DNA from: CAZYBO01 sp964645205 | Lineage (GTDB): Bacteria; Pseudomonadota; Alphaproteobacteria; Rickettsiales; SXRF01 | DNA: 64,000 nucleotides | Direction: 5' to 3' | NCBI GenBank assembly: GCA_964645205.1 | Contig: CAZYBO010000004.1 | Location: 62,001-126,000 of the forward strand | Part shown: positions 27,973-36,436 of the stretch, in pieces | Numbering within the stretch: the stretch's first letter is position 1 | How the letters are laid out: each line of letters begins with the position of its first letter | Notes under the pieces: model-generated | Databases searched by the model: none | Seen by the model: the letters and a program-made list of their open reading frames with translations, nothing else | What the model was told of the DNA's origin: nothing | Program-made: the position numbers and the translations under genes

Positions 27973-28082
27973 GGTATGGCTGCTGTAAATGGCAAACCCT
28001 GCGGGTTCGGCGCCAGCGGCACCAGAACTTTTTATTGGGGTTTTAGAGGGGATTAGGATTGACTCTAGTTTAAGACAGCAAG

Positions 28083-29018
28083 TTAAAGACTTAGTATGCT
28101 ACCTACCAATAAGTAAATCTGAGCTATATACATAGTCGCATCGTCTTTTGTCATTCCGGCATGGGATGCTTTTTGGGTGGTATTTACTAACGCATCTAAT
28201 TTTTCGTAGAAGTCTTTTAGCTGTGTGGTGACAACTTTCTCATAGCTCTTGGAATCGCTCTGACTTTCTACATAACAAGTGATACGATTTTTGAATTGGT
28301 CTTGTCCGACTTGAATCTCCTTTCCTTCACGTATTTCTGGCGCAGTTTTAGGAGGGAAAACAAGATCGGCTAAATCTTCAAAGATTTTTCTACATTCATG
28401 AACAGCATTTGCCCAATGTGAAGAATTATCGGATTCAAGGCTTTTGTATGCAGCTTCAAAACGCGCCTTGATCTGAGGGGCTTTATTTTTTAAGAGATCA
28501 TCATAGGCTAGGCATAAGGAATTGAAGAAGCCTAGACTCGGAGAGAGTCTATTGCCTGCATATATCTTTTGTTTATTTACCCATCCCGTTAAGGCTATAT
28601 TTGCCTTATCAACTACAAATGCATTTAATTCTTCTTTGGCTTGTTCTACTTGCGGTGCAGTTTTTGGGAGATTGACTTGCGTATAGAGTTTATCAAGATC
28701 AGCTATTAATTCTTGCTTATAAGTATGTAACTTTTCCTCGGCCAATTTGATTAGATCAATATGTGAGATTCCTTCCTCACTGGCATATTCCAATGTGAAT
28801 TTTAGAGCTTCGTCGGTTGCAGTGTTGAAATTGCTCTTAACTAATTCGATTCTATTAATAACTGTACGGCCTGATTGAAATCTTCCATGTGCGGCAGCTT
28901 GGCTATCAAGTTGCAGACGAGATTTATAATAAGATTCCCTGTACCCTTTGATTAGATAATCAAGTTGGGTTGTAAACGCATCGCTGCTTTCTTTTGATGT
29001 TGGGGTTGCAGTATTCAT
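28083..29018 (-). CDS. AT-rich hypothetical protein, 311 residues
   Basis: I cannot name this protein. The N-terminal two thirds are charged helices. The C-terminal part (HWANAVHECRKIFEDLADLVFPP, then KASHAGMTKDDATMYIAQIYLLVGSILSL) recalls a helical module that I associate with uncharacterised, often defence-linked proteins; this is from memory and unverified. The gene is strongly AT-rich. It overlaps the preceding 71-residue gene by ATGA, so the two form an operon on the minus strand between higBA and tRNA-Glu. Confidence 0.6.
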   Translation of the reverse strand: MNTATPTSKESSDAFTTQLDYLIKGYRESYYKSRLQLDSQAAAHGRFQSGRTVINRIELVKSNFNTATDEALKFTLEYASEEGISHIDLIKLAEEKLHTYKQELIADLDKLYTQVNLPKTAPQVEQAKEELNAFVVDKANIALTGWVNKQKIYAGNRLSPSLGFFNSLCLAYDDLLKNKAPQIKARFEAAYKSLESDNSSHWANAVHECRKIFEDLADLVFPPKTAPEIREGKEIQVGQDQFKNRITCYVESQSDSKSYEKVVTTQLKDFYEKLDALVNTTQKASHAGMTKDDATMYIAQIYLLVGSILSL

Positions 29019-29230
29019 TTCATTTCTGCCTTTGCCTTCTGCACCGCATCGGTCTGCATTAACAGTCGAATATACTCGGCAAAGCGTCTGCTCGAATCTT
29101 GTGCTTCTTCTAAAGTCATAGATTCCTGCCCAAATGTATGGGTCATTGCATCGGCAACAGCGGTGATTGCCCGCTCTGCGGTGGCGGTCTTAAATTCGGT
29201 GATGATGGCTTCTTTCTTTTCCTTTTTCAT
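29015..29230 (-). CDS. Small hypothetical protein, 71 residues, partner of the 311-residue gene
   Basis: The chain MKKEKKEAIITEFKTATAER continues as a helical, charged sequence ending AVQKAKAEMK. It has no recognised domain. It is the first gene of a two-gene operon and its stop overlaps the next start (ATGA). The AT-rich composition matches its partner and not the chromosome around it. Confidence 0.55.
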   Translation of the reverse strand: MKKEKKEAIITEFKTATAERAITAVADAMTHTFGQESMTLEEAQDSSRRFAEYIRLLMQTDAVQKAKAEMK

Positions 29231-29365
29231 AATTCGCCCCTATAGGAATAGAACCAGCAGAGTGATTATAGATCAGCTGTTTAATGAGGCTAGGGAAAAC
29301 GTAATCGGGGAAGGGAGAACTCGGAAATGAGCGGTATTCCTGTAGTTCCCGACATTTGTCGGGAA
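29231..29365. other. Gap with hairpin next to tRNA-Glu
   Basis: No gene is seen in these bases. An inverted repeat TTCCCGACA/TGTCGGGAA at 29347-29366 with a two-base loop lies just past the 3' end of the tRNA; it lacks a T-run and may be a processing signal or a repeat remnant. The stretch 29441-29597 on the other side of the tRNA also holds no supported gene. Confidence 0.5.
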
Positions 29366-29440
29366 TGGTGACCCCAACGGGATTCGAACCCGTATTCCCG
29401 CCGTGAAAGGGCGGTATCCTAACCGTTAGATGATGGGGCC
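29366..29440 (-). tRNA. tRNA-Glu (TTC)
   Basis: The minus strand folds into a complete 75-base cloverleaf: acceptor GGCCCCA/TGGGGTC, anticodon stem CCGCC/GGCGG with loop CTTTCAC (anticodon TTC), T arm ACGGG-TTCGAAT-CCCGT, discriminator A and encoded CCA. It decodes GAA and GAG. It marks one edge of the AT-rich islet, which is a common integration setting, but no duplicated 3' end of the tRNA was found at the other edge. Confidence 0.95.
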
Positions 29441-29597
29441 ATCTGGCAAAAAGCGAGGGTACTATCAAGCAAGAGACGAGTGCATAGTCAATCAAAAAGC
29501 GCAAAAGCCGGATTTAATTATGCTTTTTCTTTAGCAGGCGGCGGTTTGCGCGGTAAAGCGCTTGCTTTGGGGCGGCAAAACCCTAAAACTCGGCGCT

Positions 29598-30149
29598 ATG
29601 CTGGCCATGCAATATTCCATCCCCCTGCCGGGCAATTACGATGCGGCGCAAATCCGCGCACGGGTGGGCGCGCGCTGCAAGCTGTTCGACGCGCATGCGG
29701 GGCTGGCGCATAAATCCTTCCTTTATAACGACGCCGACAAGCTGTACGCGCCGTTTTATGTGTGGAAAGACGTGATCGAGGCGCAGAAATTCCTGCTCGA
29801 CGATCTATTTAAAGGCGTGATCGACACGTTCAGCCGCCACCGCGTGCGCAGCTGGTACGCCGTGCATATGGCCTACGGAAACCGAGACCTACTGCCGCTC
29901 TACGCCGTGCGCGAGATCGACGCCATCGCGCCGGAGGAAAAGCTCGACGTGTTTTTAGCGAACGAAAAAACGCGGCAAACGTCCCTGCTCAAAAACCCCG
30001 ACCTCTACATGCATCTCGTCGCGCTCGACGCCGACCGCTGGGAAATCCTGCGTTTCAGCCTGTGGCGCGACAAGCAGAGCGCAAGCACGCCCTCCAGCGA
30101 TGTGTTTCAGGATTACGAAGTGCTGCACGTGTCGGAACCGGCGGCCTAG
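29598..30149 (+). CDS. DUF4865 family protein
   Basis: The 183-residue protein has the family pattern MQYSIPLPGNYDAAQIRARV, HKSFLYNDADKLYAPFYVWK and SRHRVRSWYAVHMA. DUF4865 proteins are small cytosolic proteins of unknown activity. I chose ATG 29598; ATG 29607 is also possible, and an upstream frame to 29562 looks like intergenic sequence. Its stop overlaps the stop of the convergent bamE. Confidence 0.75.
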   Translation: MLAMQYSIPLPGNYDAAQIRARVGARCKLFDAHAGLAHKSFLYNDADKLYAPFYVWKDVIEAQKFLLDDLFKGVIDTFSRHRVRSWYAVHMAYGNRDLLPLYAVREIDAIAPEEKLDVFLANEKTRQTSLLKNPDLYMHLVALDADRWEILRFSLWRDKQSASTPSSDVFQDYEVLHVSEPAA

Positions 30150-30610
30150 CGGCCTTTGCGTCCGGGCGCTACGGTATCTTTCGACCCGCTGTTAAAGCGG
30201 CCGATATTGCCGAGAATTTGCTCTAAGAACCCAAGCGAATGGCCTTCGGTGGGTGTGGTGCGGCTAACCATATCGACATCCTTGCCGCTGCTCTTGTCGT
30301 AGCTTTCCACCTTGGTAACCACGCCATTTGCGTCGAATTCCACGCGGGTAACATCCTGCTCGGCCACTTCCGGCCTGAGAAACGCCACAGTTTCCTTGCG
30401 AGCGGAGATGTAATACCAGGTTTCGCTACCGAAACTGGAGCGGCTCGACGGCGAACCGAAGCGCGCCAGCACATCGTCTTTCGTGCTGGTGCCGGGGGTG
30501 ACCTGCCCCTTCCATTCGTCCTGCCGGACATAGCCGCGCGTATCCACCTTAGGCGAACAGGCGGCCAGCGCCAAGGCAACCGCCACTACAATCAATTGTT
30601 TTTTATGCAT
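30146..30610 (-). CDS. bamE: Outer membrane protein assembly factor BamE (SmpA/OmlA)
   Basis: This 154-residue lipoprotein starts MHKKQLIVVAVALALAACSP, a signal peptide with lipobox LAAC. The SmpA/OmlA domain follows: VTPGTSTKDDVLARFGSPS and ETWYYISARKE. BamE is a small accessory subunit of the BAM complex, which inserts beta-barrel proteins in the outer membrane. ATG 30610 is chosen because the signal peptide begins there. Confidence 0.9.
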   Translation of the reverse strand: MHKKQLIVVAVALALAACSPKVDTRGYVRQDEWKGQVTPGTSTKDDVLARFGSPSSRSSFGSETWYYISARKETVAFLRPEVAEQDVTRVEFDANGVVTKVESYDKSSGKDVDMVSRTTPTEGHSLGFLEQILGNIGRFNSGSKDTVAPGRKGR

Positions 30611-30758
30611 AAACGCCTTAACTATCCCTGATGCGGGCAACCCTAGCCTATCTCCCGCGCAAAGGCAAACATCTTGCGAATCCAGATGCTTTCTTCTTTG
30701 AATTTTCGGCCGTTTCCGATAAAACGTGTGCGTTCATATTTAGCAGGGGAGTTGCGCC

Positions 30759-31331
30759 GTGGGTATCATGCCGGATAGCTGGATTCGTGAGAATGCGAAA
30801 AAAGGGATGATCGAACCGTTCGTAGAGGGTTTGACGCGCGAAGGCGTGATCTCCTACGGTGTGTCGAGTTACGGTTACGACGCGCGCGTGTCGGACGAAT
30901 TCAAGATTTTCACCAATATCGATTCCGCCACCGTCGACCCGAAAGCGTTTGCCAATAACGGTTTCGTCGATCGCCAGGGGCCGGTCTGCATTATCCCGCC
31001 CAACTCGTTCGCGCTCGCGCGCACGGTGGAATATTTCCGCATCCCGCGCGACGTGCTGGTGATCTGCGTCGGCAAATCCACCTATGCGCGTTGCGGCATC
31101 ATCGTCAACGTCACGCCGCTGGAGCCGGAATGGGAAGGCCACGTGACGCTGGAATTTTCCAACACCACGCCCCTGCCCGCGAAAATCTACGCCAACGAAG
31201 GCGCGTGCCAGTTCCTCTTCCTCAAAGGCGACTCGGTATGCGAAGTCTCATACGGCGACCGCAAAGGCAAATATCAGGGGCAAAAGGGTGTGACGCTGCC
31301 GCGTATCGAAGCGAAGGAAAAGGTTGCGTAA
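30759..31331 (+). CDS. dcd: dCTP deaminase
   Basis: This 190-residue trimeric enzyme deaminates dCTP to dUTP. The signature blocks are IMPDSWIREN, VSSYGYDARVSDEFKIF, PPNSFALARTVEYFRIP, VGKSTYARCGIIVNVTP and EPEWEGHVTLEFSNTTPLPA with the catalytic Glu. It starts at GTG 30759, preceded by GGGGAG; an ATG three codons later is possible. It leads a cluster with a receiver-like gene and murA. Confidence 0.96.
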   Translation: MGIMPDSWIRENAKKGMIEPFVEGLTREGVISYGVSSYGYDARVSDEFKIFTNIDSATVDPKAFANNGFVDRQGPVCIIPPNSFALARTVEYFRIPRDVLVICVGKSTYARCGIIVNVTPLEPEWEGHVTLEFSNTTPLPAKIYANEGACQFLFLKGDSVCEVSYGDRKGKYQGQKGVTLPRIEAKEKVA

Positions 31332-31333
31332 GC

Positions 31334-31849
31334 GTGGATAAAGAACAGACAGAACTCCGAGAAGCATTTCGTGATGAGTTCGACCCCCGACTAAAGGACA
31401 AAAAAGTGTGGGTGGCGGACGATGAAAGCGGACAAGCCATCGCTGACAGCTTCATCATGAAAGGAGCGCTGGTGGAAACCTTCAACGATCCGTTCGCCGT
31501 GGCGGGCAGGCTTGAACGCATCCGTGTAAGCAGGAAAAAAGATGAATTTCCTGATGTAATCCTCACCGACTGGGGATTTTCCCGCACGCCGCTTAAGGGA
31601 AATGCTCCCGCTATATCGAGCCAGGCCTTCCGTACGCTGGATGAAGAACCCAGTGGGGGGAAAGTTATTCTGGATGCCGTAAGGACGACCACGGATAAAC
31701 GTATTCCCGTTTTCGTCATTACCGGTAATGAGAATAATATTCCAGCCGTAGGTGGTGTAGACATCACCAAAATATTAAAACCCGAGGCTGTTCCGTTTAT
31801 TATCAACGCAGTCGCCCAAAAATTGGATAAGGCACCCTACCATGGATAA
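31334..31849 (+). CDS. Receiver-domain (CheY-like) protein
   Basis: This 171-residue protein starts at GTG 31334, two bases after the dcd stop. The phosphoacceptor-site residues of a response-regulator receiver are all in order: Asp29-Asp30 (VWVADDE), Asp79 (VILTDWGF), Thr130 (VFVITGNEN) and Lys149-Pro150 (KILKP). A roughly 40-residue loop between Asp79 and Thr130 is longer than usual. No output domain or sensor kinase is adjacent. Its stop overlaps the murA start by eight bases, tying it to peptidoglycan synthesis by position only. Confidence 0.75.
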   Translation: MDKEQTELREAFRDEFDPRLKDKKVWVADDESGQAIADSFIMKGALVETFNDPFAVAGRLERIRVSRKKDEFPDVILTDWGFSRTPLKGNAPAISSQAFRTLDEEPSGGKVILDAVRTTTDKRIPVFVITGNENNIPAVGGVDITKILKPEAVPFIINAVAQKLDKAPYHG

Positions 31850-33164
31850 AATTCGTATCACCGGCGGCATTCCGCTACGCGGCGAAATTCAGGTCAGCGG
31901 CGCGAAGAACGCTGCCCTGCCGCTCATGGCGGCGTGCCTGCTCACCGATGAAACGGTGACGCTGTCGAACATGCCCTACCTCGCCGACATCGTGACGATG
32001 GCGAATTTGCTGGCGCAGCACGGCGTTTCGCTCAACATGCAGGGCGACGGTGCGCGCAGCGCGTCGGGGCAGCCTTTGTCGCGCGTGCTGTCACTGTGCG
32101 CGGCGAATATCAGCAACCTCACCGCGCCGTATGAGCTGGTGCGCACGATGCGCGCCTCGGTGCTCGTGCTCGGGCCATTGCTTGCGCGCTTCGGCGCGGC
32201 GAAAGTATCGCTGCCGGGCGGGTGCGCCATTGGCACGCGTCCGATTGATTTGCATTTAAAAGCGCTGGAACAGATGGGTGCCACGATCGAGCTGGTAGAC
32301 GGCTATATCCACGCCAAAGTCGCCGAGCGGCTGCGCGGCGCGAACATCACCTTCGATAAAGTATCGGTGGGCGCGACGGAAAATATCCTCATGGCCGCGA
32401 CGCTGGCCGACGGCGAAACCATCCTGCGTAACGCCGCGCGCGAGCCGGAAGTGACCGACCTCGCGCATTGCCTGCAACGCATGGGCGCGCATATCGAAGG
32501 CATCGGCACGGATGAATTACGCATCGTGGGCGTGGACGCGCTGCAGGGCTGCAAGCACAGCGTGATCTGCGACCGCATCGAGGCGGGAAGTTTTGCGGCA
32601 GCGGCGGCAATCACCGGCGGCGACGTCGAGTTGATCGGCGCACGCGCGGATTTGATGCAGGCGACCATCGAGAAATTCGAGGAAGCGGGTGTGTCCATTA
32701 CCGAAACCGTGCGGGGACTGCGCGTGCGCAGCACAGGCGCGCGGGCGCAGGGCATCGACATCATGACCCAGCCCTATCCCGGCTTTCCCACCGACATGCA
32801 GGCGCAGATGATGGCGCTGCTATCGCTGGCCGACGGCGCGTCGATGATCACCGAAACCATCTTCGAGAACCGCTACATGCATGCCCCCGAGTTGATCCGC
32901 ATGGGCGCACGCATCAACCTGCACGGCTCATCGGCGATGATCCGCGGCGTCGAAGAACTGCGCGGCGCGGAAGTGATGGCCACCGATTTGCGCGCCTCGG
33001 TGTCGCTGGTGATCGCCGCACTCGCCGCCAAGGGCGAAACCACCATCCACCGCATCTACCACCTAGACCGCGGCTATGAACGCTTAGAGGAAAAACTCCG
33101 CGCCTGCGGTGCAAAAATCGAACGCATCGGCGAGCGCAAGCCCGCCATCGTGGAAGCGGCGTAG
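31842..33164 (+). CDS. murA: UDP-N-acetylglucosamine 1-carboxyvinyltransferase
   Basis: The 440-residue enzyme catalyses the first committed step of peptidoglycan synthesis, adding enolpyruvate from PEP to UDP-GlcNAc. The N-terminal block GGIPLRGEIQVSGAKNAALPLMAA, the active-site loop SLPGGCAIGTRPIDLH with Cys128 (the residue targeted by fosfomycin) and FPTDMQAQMMALLS with ENRYMHAPELIRMGA are typical. In alphaproteobacteria murA is often near hisD and infA, as seen here. Confidence 0.97.
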   Translation: MDKIRITGGIPLRGEIQVSGAKNAALPLMAACLLTDETVTLSNMPYLADIVTMANLLAQHGVSLNMQGDGARSASGQPLSRVLSLCAANISNLTAPYELVRTMRASVLVLGPLLARFGAAKVSLPGGCAIGTRPIDLHLKALEQMGATIELVDGYIHAKVAERLRGANITFDKVSVGATENILMAATLADGETILRNAAREPEVTDLAHCLQRMGAHIEGIGTDELRIVGVDALQGCKHSVICDRIEAGSFAAAAAITGGDVELIGARADLMQATIEKFEEAGVSITETVRGLRVRSTGARAQGIDIMTQPYPGFPTDMQAQMMALLSLADGASMITETIFENRYMHAPELIRMGARINLHGSSAMIRGVEELRGAEVMATDLRASVSLVIAALAAKGETTIHRIYHLDRGYERLEEKLRACGAKIERIGERKPAIVEAA

Positions 33165-33168
33165 CGCC

Positions 33169-33819
33169 ATGCAGCCGCTCATCATCGCGCTGCCTAAAGG
33201 CCGTATCCAGACGGAAGTCGCTCCATTGCTGGACAAGGCGGGCATCCATCCGGAGCAAGCATTTTTCGACGACAGCGAACGGCAGTTGCAGTTTCGCTGC
33301 AAGGAGTCCAATATAAGCATCATCCGCGTGCGCAGTTTCGACGTGGCCACATTCGTGGCGTTCGGCGCGGCGCAAATCGGTATCGCAGGAAGCGACGTAT
33401 TGATGGAATTCGACTATAGCGACGTCTACACCCCGCTCGATTTGAATATCGGCCATTGCCGCCTGTCGCTGGCGGTGCCGGAAGATGCCGACGGCAACGA
33501 GCTTGCGCGCGCAAGCCATGTGCGCGTGGCTACCAAATACCCGCACCTCACGCAGAAATTCTTCGCGCAAAAAGGCATACAGGCCGAGTGCATCAAGCTC
33601 AACGGCGCGATGGAACTCGCCCCCAAACTCGGGCTGGCCAACCATATCGTCGATCTGGTCAGCAGCGGCAAAACGCTGAAAGCCAACGGCCTGCGCGAAG
33701 CGGAAGTGATTTCGCCTATTTCTTCGCGCCTCATCGTCAACCGCGCCGCGTTCAAAACGCGCAGCACAGAAATCAACACCCTGATCGAACATTTCCGCGA
33801 GGCCGTGCATGCCCATTAA
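33169..33819 (+). CDS. hisG: ATP phosphoribosyltransferase, short form
   Basis: This 216-residue enzyme catalyses the first step of histidine synthesis, joining ATP and PRPP. It has ALPKGRIQTEVAPLL near the N-terminus, GAAQIGIAGSDVLME and APKLGLANHIVDLVSSGKTLKANGL. It lacks the C-terminal regulatory domain of the long form, so it should need the HisZ subunit, which is not in this window. ATG 33169 is chosen. It overlaps hisD by 11 bases. Confidence 0.95.
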   Translation: MQPLIIALPKGRIQTEVAPLLDKAGIHPEQAFFDDSERQLQFRCKESNISIIRVRSFDVATFVAFGAAQIGIAGSDVLMEFDYSDVYTPLDLNIGHCRLSLAVPEDADGNELARASHVRVATKYPHLTQKFFAQKGIQAECIKLNGAMELAPKLGLANHIVDLVSSGKTLKANGLREAEVISPISSRLIVNRAAFKTRSTEINTLIEHFREAVHAH

Positions 33820-35098
33820 GCTCAACGTCCGCCAGCCCGATTTCAATCAGGCTTTCGCGCAGTTTCAGGCTTCGCGCAGCACCGAATCGCGCGGGGTTAC
33901 CAACACCGTTTCCGACATTATCGAGCGCGTGCGCAAGGAAGGCGACCGCGCCGTGCTGGAATATACCAGCCAGTTCGACCATTTTGAAGCCAACGCCTCC
34001 ACCCTGCTGGTCTCGGCGAAAGAAATCGACGACGGCGTGAAGCACTGCCCGGCGGATATGACCAAGGCGCTGAAGCTGGCGGCCGCACGCATCCGCGATT
34101 ACAGCGAACGCCAGATGCCGGAAGATTTCGATTATACCGACTCGCAGGGCGTGCGCCTCGGTCACCGCTGGACGCCCATCGAATCGGTGGGCATGTACGT
34201 GCCCGGCGGCTCGGCAGCCTATCCCAGCTCGGTGCTGATGAACGCGATCCCCGCGAGGGTCGCAGGCGTCGGGCGTTTGATGATGGTGGTGCCCGCGATT
34301 GCAGGCAAGCTGCCACCCGCCATCTTAGCGGCTGCGCATATCGCAGGCGTGAATACCATCTACAAGATCGGCGGCGCGCAGGCGATTGCCGCGCTCGCTT
34401 TCGGCACGCAGACCATTCAGGCGGTGGATAAGATCGTAGGCCCCGGCAACGCGTATGTGTCGGAAGCCAAGCGGCAGGTATTCGGTACGGTGGGCATCGA
34501 TATGATCGCAGGACCTTCCGAAATCCTCGTGGTCGCCGACAATAAAAACGATCCTAAATGGATCGCCGCCGACCTGCTCTCACAGGCGGAACATGATACG
34601 CTCGCGCAATCCATCCTTATCACCAACGACGACGTGTTCGCCAAGGACGTGGTGCGCGAAGTCGAAGAATATCTGCGCACCCTGCCCCGCCGGAATATCG
34701 CCGCACCCGCATGGAAAGACCACGGCGCGATCATCACGGTGGATAACTGGCAGCAGGTGTGCGGGCTGATCAACGCGATTGCGCCGGAACATCTGGAACT
34801 CGCCATCGAGCAGCCGGAAACGCTGATCCCGCATATCCGCAACGCCGGGGCGATTTTTCTCGGCCGCCACACGCCCGAAGCGATGGGCGATTATATCGCC
34901 GGCCCCTCGCACGTGCTGCCCACTTCGCGCACGGCGCGGTTCTCCTCGGGACTTTCGGTGTATGATTTCCTCAAGCGTACCTCCATCGTCGGCTGCTCGC
35001 CGGAAGCGTTGAAGAAGCTCGGCGTGCATGCCGAAGTGATGGCGAATTCGGAAGGGCTCGCCGCGCATGCGCTTTCCATCAAGGTGCGCAGGCCGTGA
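33809..35098 (+). CDS. hisD: Histidinol dehydrogenase
   Basis: The 429-residue zinc enzyme oxidises histidinol to histidine in two NAD-dependent steps. Clear blocks are GMYVPGGSAAYPSSVLMNAIPA, GGAQAIAALAFGT, VGPGNAYVSEAKRQVFG, IAGPSEILVVAD and QAEHDTLAQS, with PEHLELAIEQPE towards the C-terminus. The gene overlaps hisG and UPF0262, so all three are likely translated together. Confidence 0.97.
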   Translation: MPIKLNVRQPDFNQAFAQFQASRSTESRGVTNTVSDIIERVRKEGDRAVLEYTSQFDHFEANASTLLVSAKEIDDGVKHCPADMTKALKLAAARIRDYSERQMPEDFDYTDSQGVRLGHRWTPIESVGMYVPGGSAAYPSSVLMNAIPARVAGVGRLMMVVPAIAGKLPPAILAAAHIAGVNTIYKIGGAQAIAALAFGTQTIQAVDKIVGPGNAYVSEAKRQVFGTVGIDMIAGPSEILVVADNKNDPKWIAADLLSQAEHDTLAQSILITNDDVFAKDVVREVEEYLRTLPRRNIAAPAWKDHGAIITVDNWQQVCGLINAIAPEHLELAIEQPETLIPHIRNAGAIFLGRHTPEAMGDYIAGPSHVLPTSRTARFSSGLSVYDFLKRTSIVGCSPEALKKLGVHAEVMANSEGLAAHALSIKVRRP

Positions 35099-35562
35099 GC
35101 GCCGAGCGCATCGCCAGTATCTCGCTTGATAATGACGGGGTGAAGCACCGCTCGCTGGAGGCCGAACATGAACGCACTATCGCCATTGTCGATTTGCTGC
35201 ATGAAAACCATTTCGAGCCGGTGAGCCTGCGCTGCGGGCCTTATGATTTACGCCTCGGGTTGGAGGAAAGCCGCCTCTATTTCGACATCCACGCCAAGGA
35301 AGCAGAGCAGAAAAGCAAGTTGCAACTATCCATGCAGCCCTTAAAAACCGTCATCCGCGACTATTTCCTCATCTGCGAGAGCTATTACGACGCGCTCAAG
35401 GCTACCAGCCCCGGCAAGCTGGAGGCCATCGACATGGGGCGCCGCGGCATCCATAACGAAGGCTCGGAACTGCTGCAATCCCTGATGAAAGACAAGATTA
35501 TCGTGGATTTCCCTACTTCGAGGCGATTATTTACGCTGATATGCGTCCTCCATATTAAATGA
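35095..35562 (+). CDS. UPF0262 family protein
   Basis: The 155-residue protein begins at GTG 35095, overlapping the hisD stop. The family pattern is ERTIAIVDLLHENHFEP, PYDLRLGLEESRLYFDI, LKTVIRDYFLICESYYDA and DMGRRGIHNEGSELL. UPF0262 is found in alphaproteobacteria, typically between hisD and infA, and has no known function. This placement is one of the better lineage markers in the window. Confidence 0.9.
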   Translation: MSAERIASISLDNDGVKHRSLEAEHERTIAIVDLLHENHFEPVSLRCGPYDLRLGLEESRLYFDIHAKEAEQKSKLQLSMQPLKTVIRDYFLICESYYDALKATSPGKLEAIDMGRRGIHNEGSELLQSLMKDKIIVDFPTSRRLFTLICVLHIK

Positions 35563-35577
35563 GAGCGGCAGCAGGGC

Positions 35578-35605
35578 TTGCGCCCACCGCAAACTGTGCT
35601 ATAAA
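35578..35605 (+). promoter_or_regulatory. Candidate infA promoter
   Basis: TATAAA at 35600-35605 is preceded by TTGCGC at 35578-35583 with 16 bases between. The -35 is weak (three of six). It would give infA a leader of about 25 bases. Confidence 0.4.
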
Positions 35606-35634
35606 CGCTCAAAATTAAGAGATTTATTAAGATT

Positions 35635-35853
35635 ATGGCTAAAGAAGAACTCCTCGAATTCCCCGGCATCGTCACCGAACTGCTGCCCAACGCCACGTTC
35701 CGCGTAACGCTGGAAAACGGCCATGTCGTGATCGCGCACACCTCCGGCCGCATGCGCAAAAACCGCATCCGCGTACTCGCGGGCGATAAGGTGATCGTGG
35801 AAATGACGCCATACGATCTGACCAAAGGGCGCATCAAGTTCCGCGAGAAGTAG
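35635..35853 (+). CDS. infA: Translation initiation factor IF-1
   Basis: This 72-residue OB-fold protein, MAKEELLEFPGIVTELLPN to YDLTKGRIKFREK, is nearly canonical. It binds the A site of the 30S subunit during initiation. It has its own candidate promoter after UPF0262 and is followed five bases later by maf. Confidence 0.98.
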   Translation: MAKEELLEFPGIVTELLPNATFRVTLENGHVVIAHTSGRMRKNRIRVLAGDKVIVEMTPYDLTKGRIKFREK

Positions 35854-35858
35854 TACCG

Positions 35859-36434
35859 GTGGCGTTCATCCTCGCCTCCGCCTCGCCCAGACGCCTCGCC
35901 CTGCTCGCGCAAGCGGGCATCACCCCCGATAGTATCATTCCCGCCGACATCGACGAAACCCCGTGCAAAGGCGAATTGCCGCCAATCTATGCACGGCGCG
36001 TCGCAGCCGAAAAAGCCGCGCTGGTAGCAGCTAAATATCCGCAGGATGTCGTGCTGGCCGCCGATACGGTGGTCGCCTGCGGACGCCGCATCCTGCCTAA
36101 AGCCGAAGACGAAAAAACCGCGCGCCTGTGTCTAAAAATGCTGTCCGGCAAACGCCACCGCGTATACACGGCGGTTTCGGTGATGCATAACAATAAGGCG
36201 CACACCAAGCTGGTGATGACGCAAGTGCAGTTTTCGCGACTTGGTAAGGAAACCGTCGAACGCTACATCGCCAGCGGGCAATGGCGTGGCAAGGCTGGCG
36301 GCTACGCTATACAGGGCACGGCGGAAGCGCTGATCGTGAAGATCAACGGGTCGTACTCCAACGTCGTCGGCTTGCCGTTGCACGAAACATCGCTTATGCT
36401 CGAAGTCGCCGGAATCAAATCAGCACAGGAGTAG
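35859..36434 (+). CDS. maf: Maf family nucleotide pyrophosphatase
   Basis: The 191-residue protein starts at GTG 35859 with FILASASPRRLALLAQAGI, the Maf N-terminal signature. DTVVACGRRILPKAEDEKTA and SGKRHRVYTAVSV follow, with GKAGGYAIQGTAEALIVKI near the end. Maf proteins hydrolyse dTTP/UTP or modified nucleotides to monophosphates, limiting misincorporation. The infA-maf order is typical of alphaproteobacteria. Confidence 0.93.
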   Translation: MAFILASASPRRLALLAQAGITPDSIIPADIDETPCKGELPPIYARRVAAEKAALVAAKYPQDVVLAADTVVACGRRILPKAEDEKTARLCLKMLSGKRHRVYTAVSVMHNNKAHTKLVMTQVQFSRLGKETVERYIASGQWRGKAGGYAIQGTAEALIVKINGSYSNVVGLPLHETSLMLEVAGIKSAQE

Positions 36435-36436
36435 CC

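Noticed and set aside
27985..28025. Possible tRNA 3'-end remnant (GGGTTCGGCGCC...GGCACCA) after higA
   Set aside because: Only a partial T-arm can be drawn with a mismatch and no acceptor or anticodon arm; it does not match the tRNA-Glu end, so it is not supported as an attachment site.
29347..29366. Hairpin beside tRNA-Glu as a terminator
   Set aside because: The stem is perfect but there is no T-run on either side, so terminator function is not supported.
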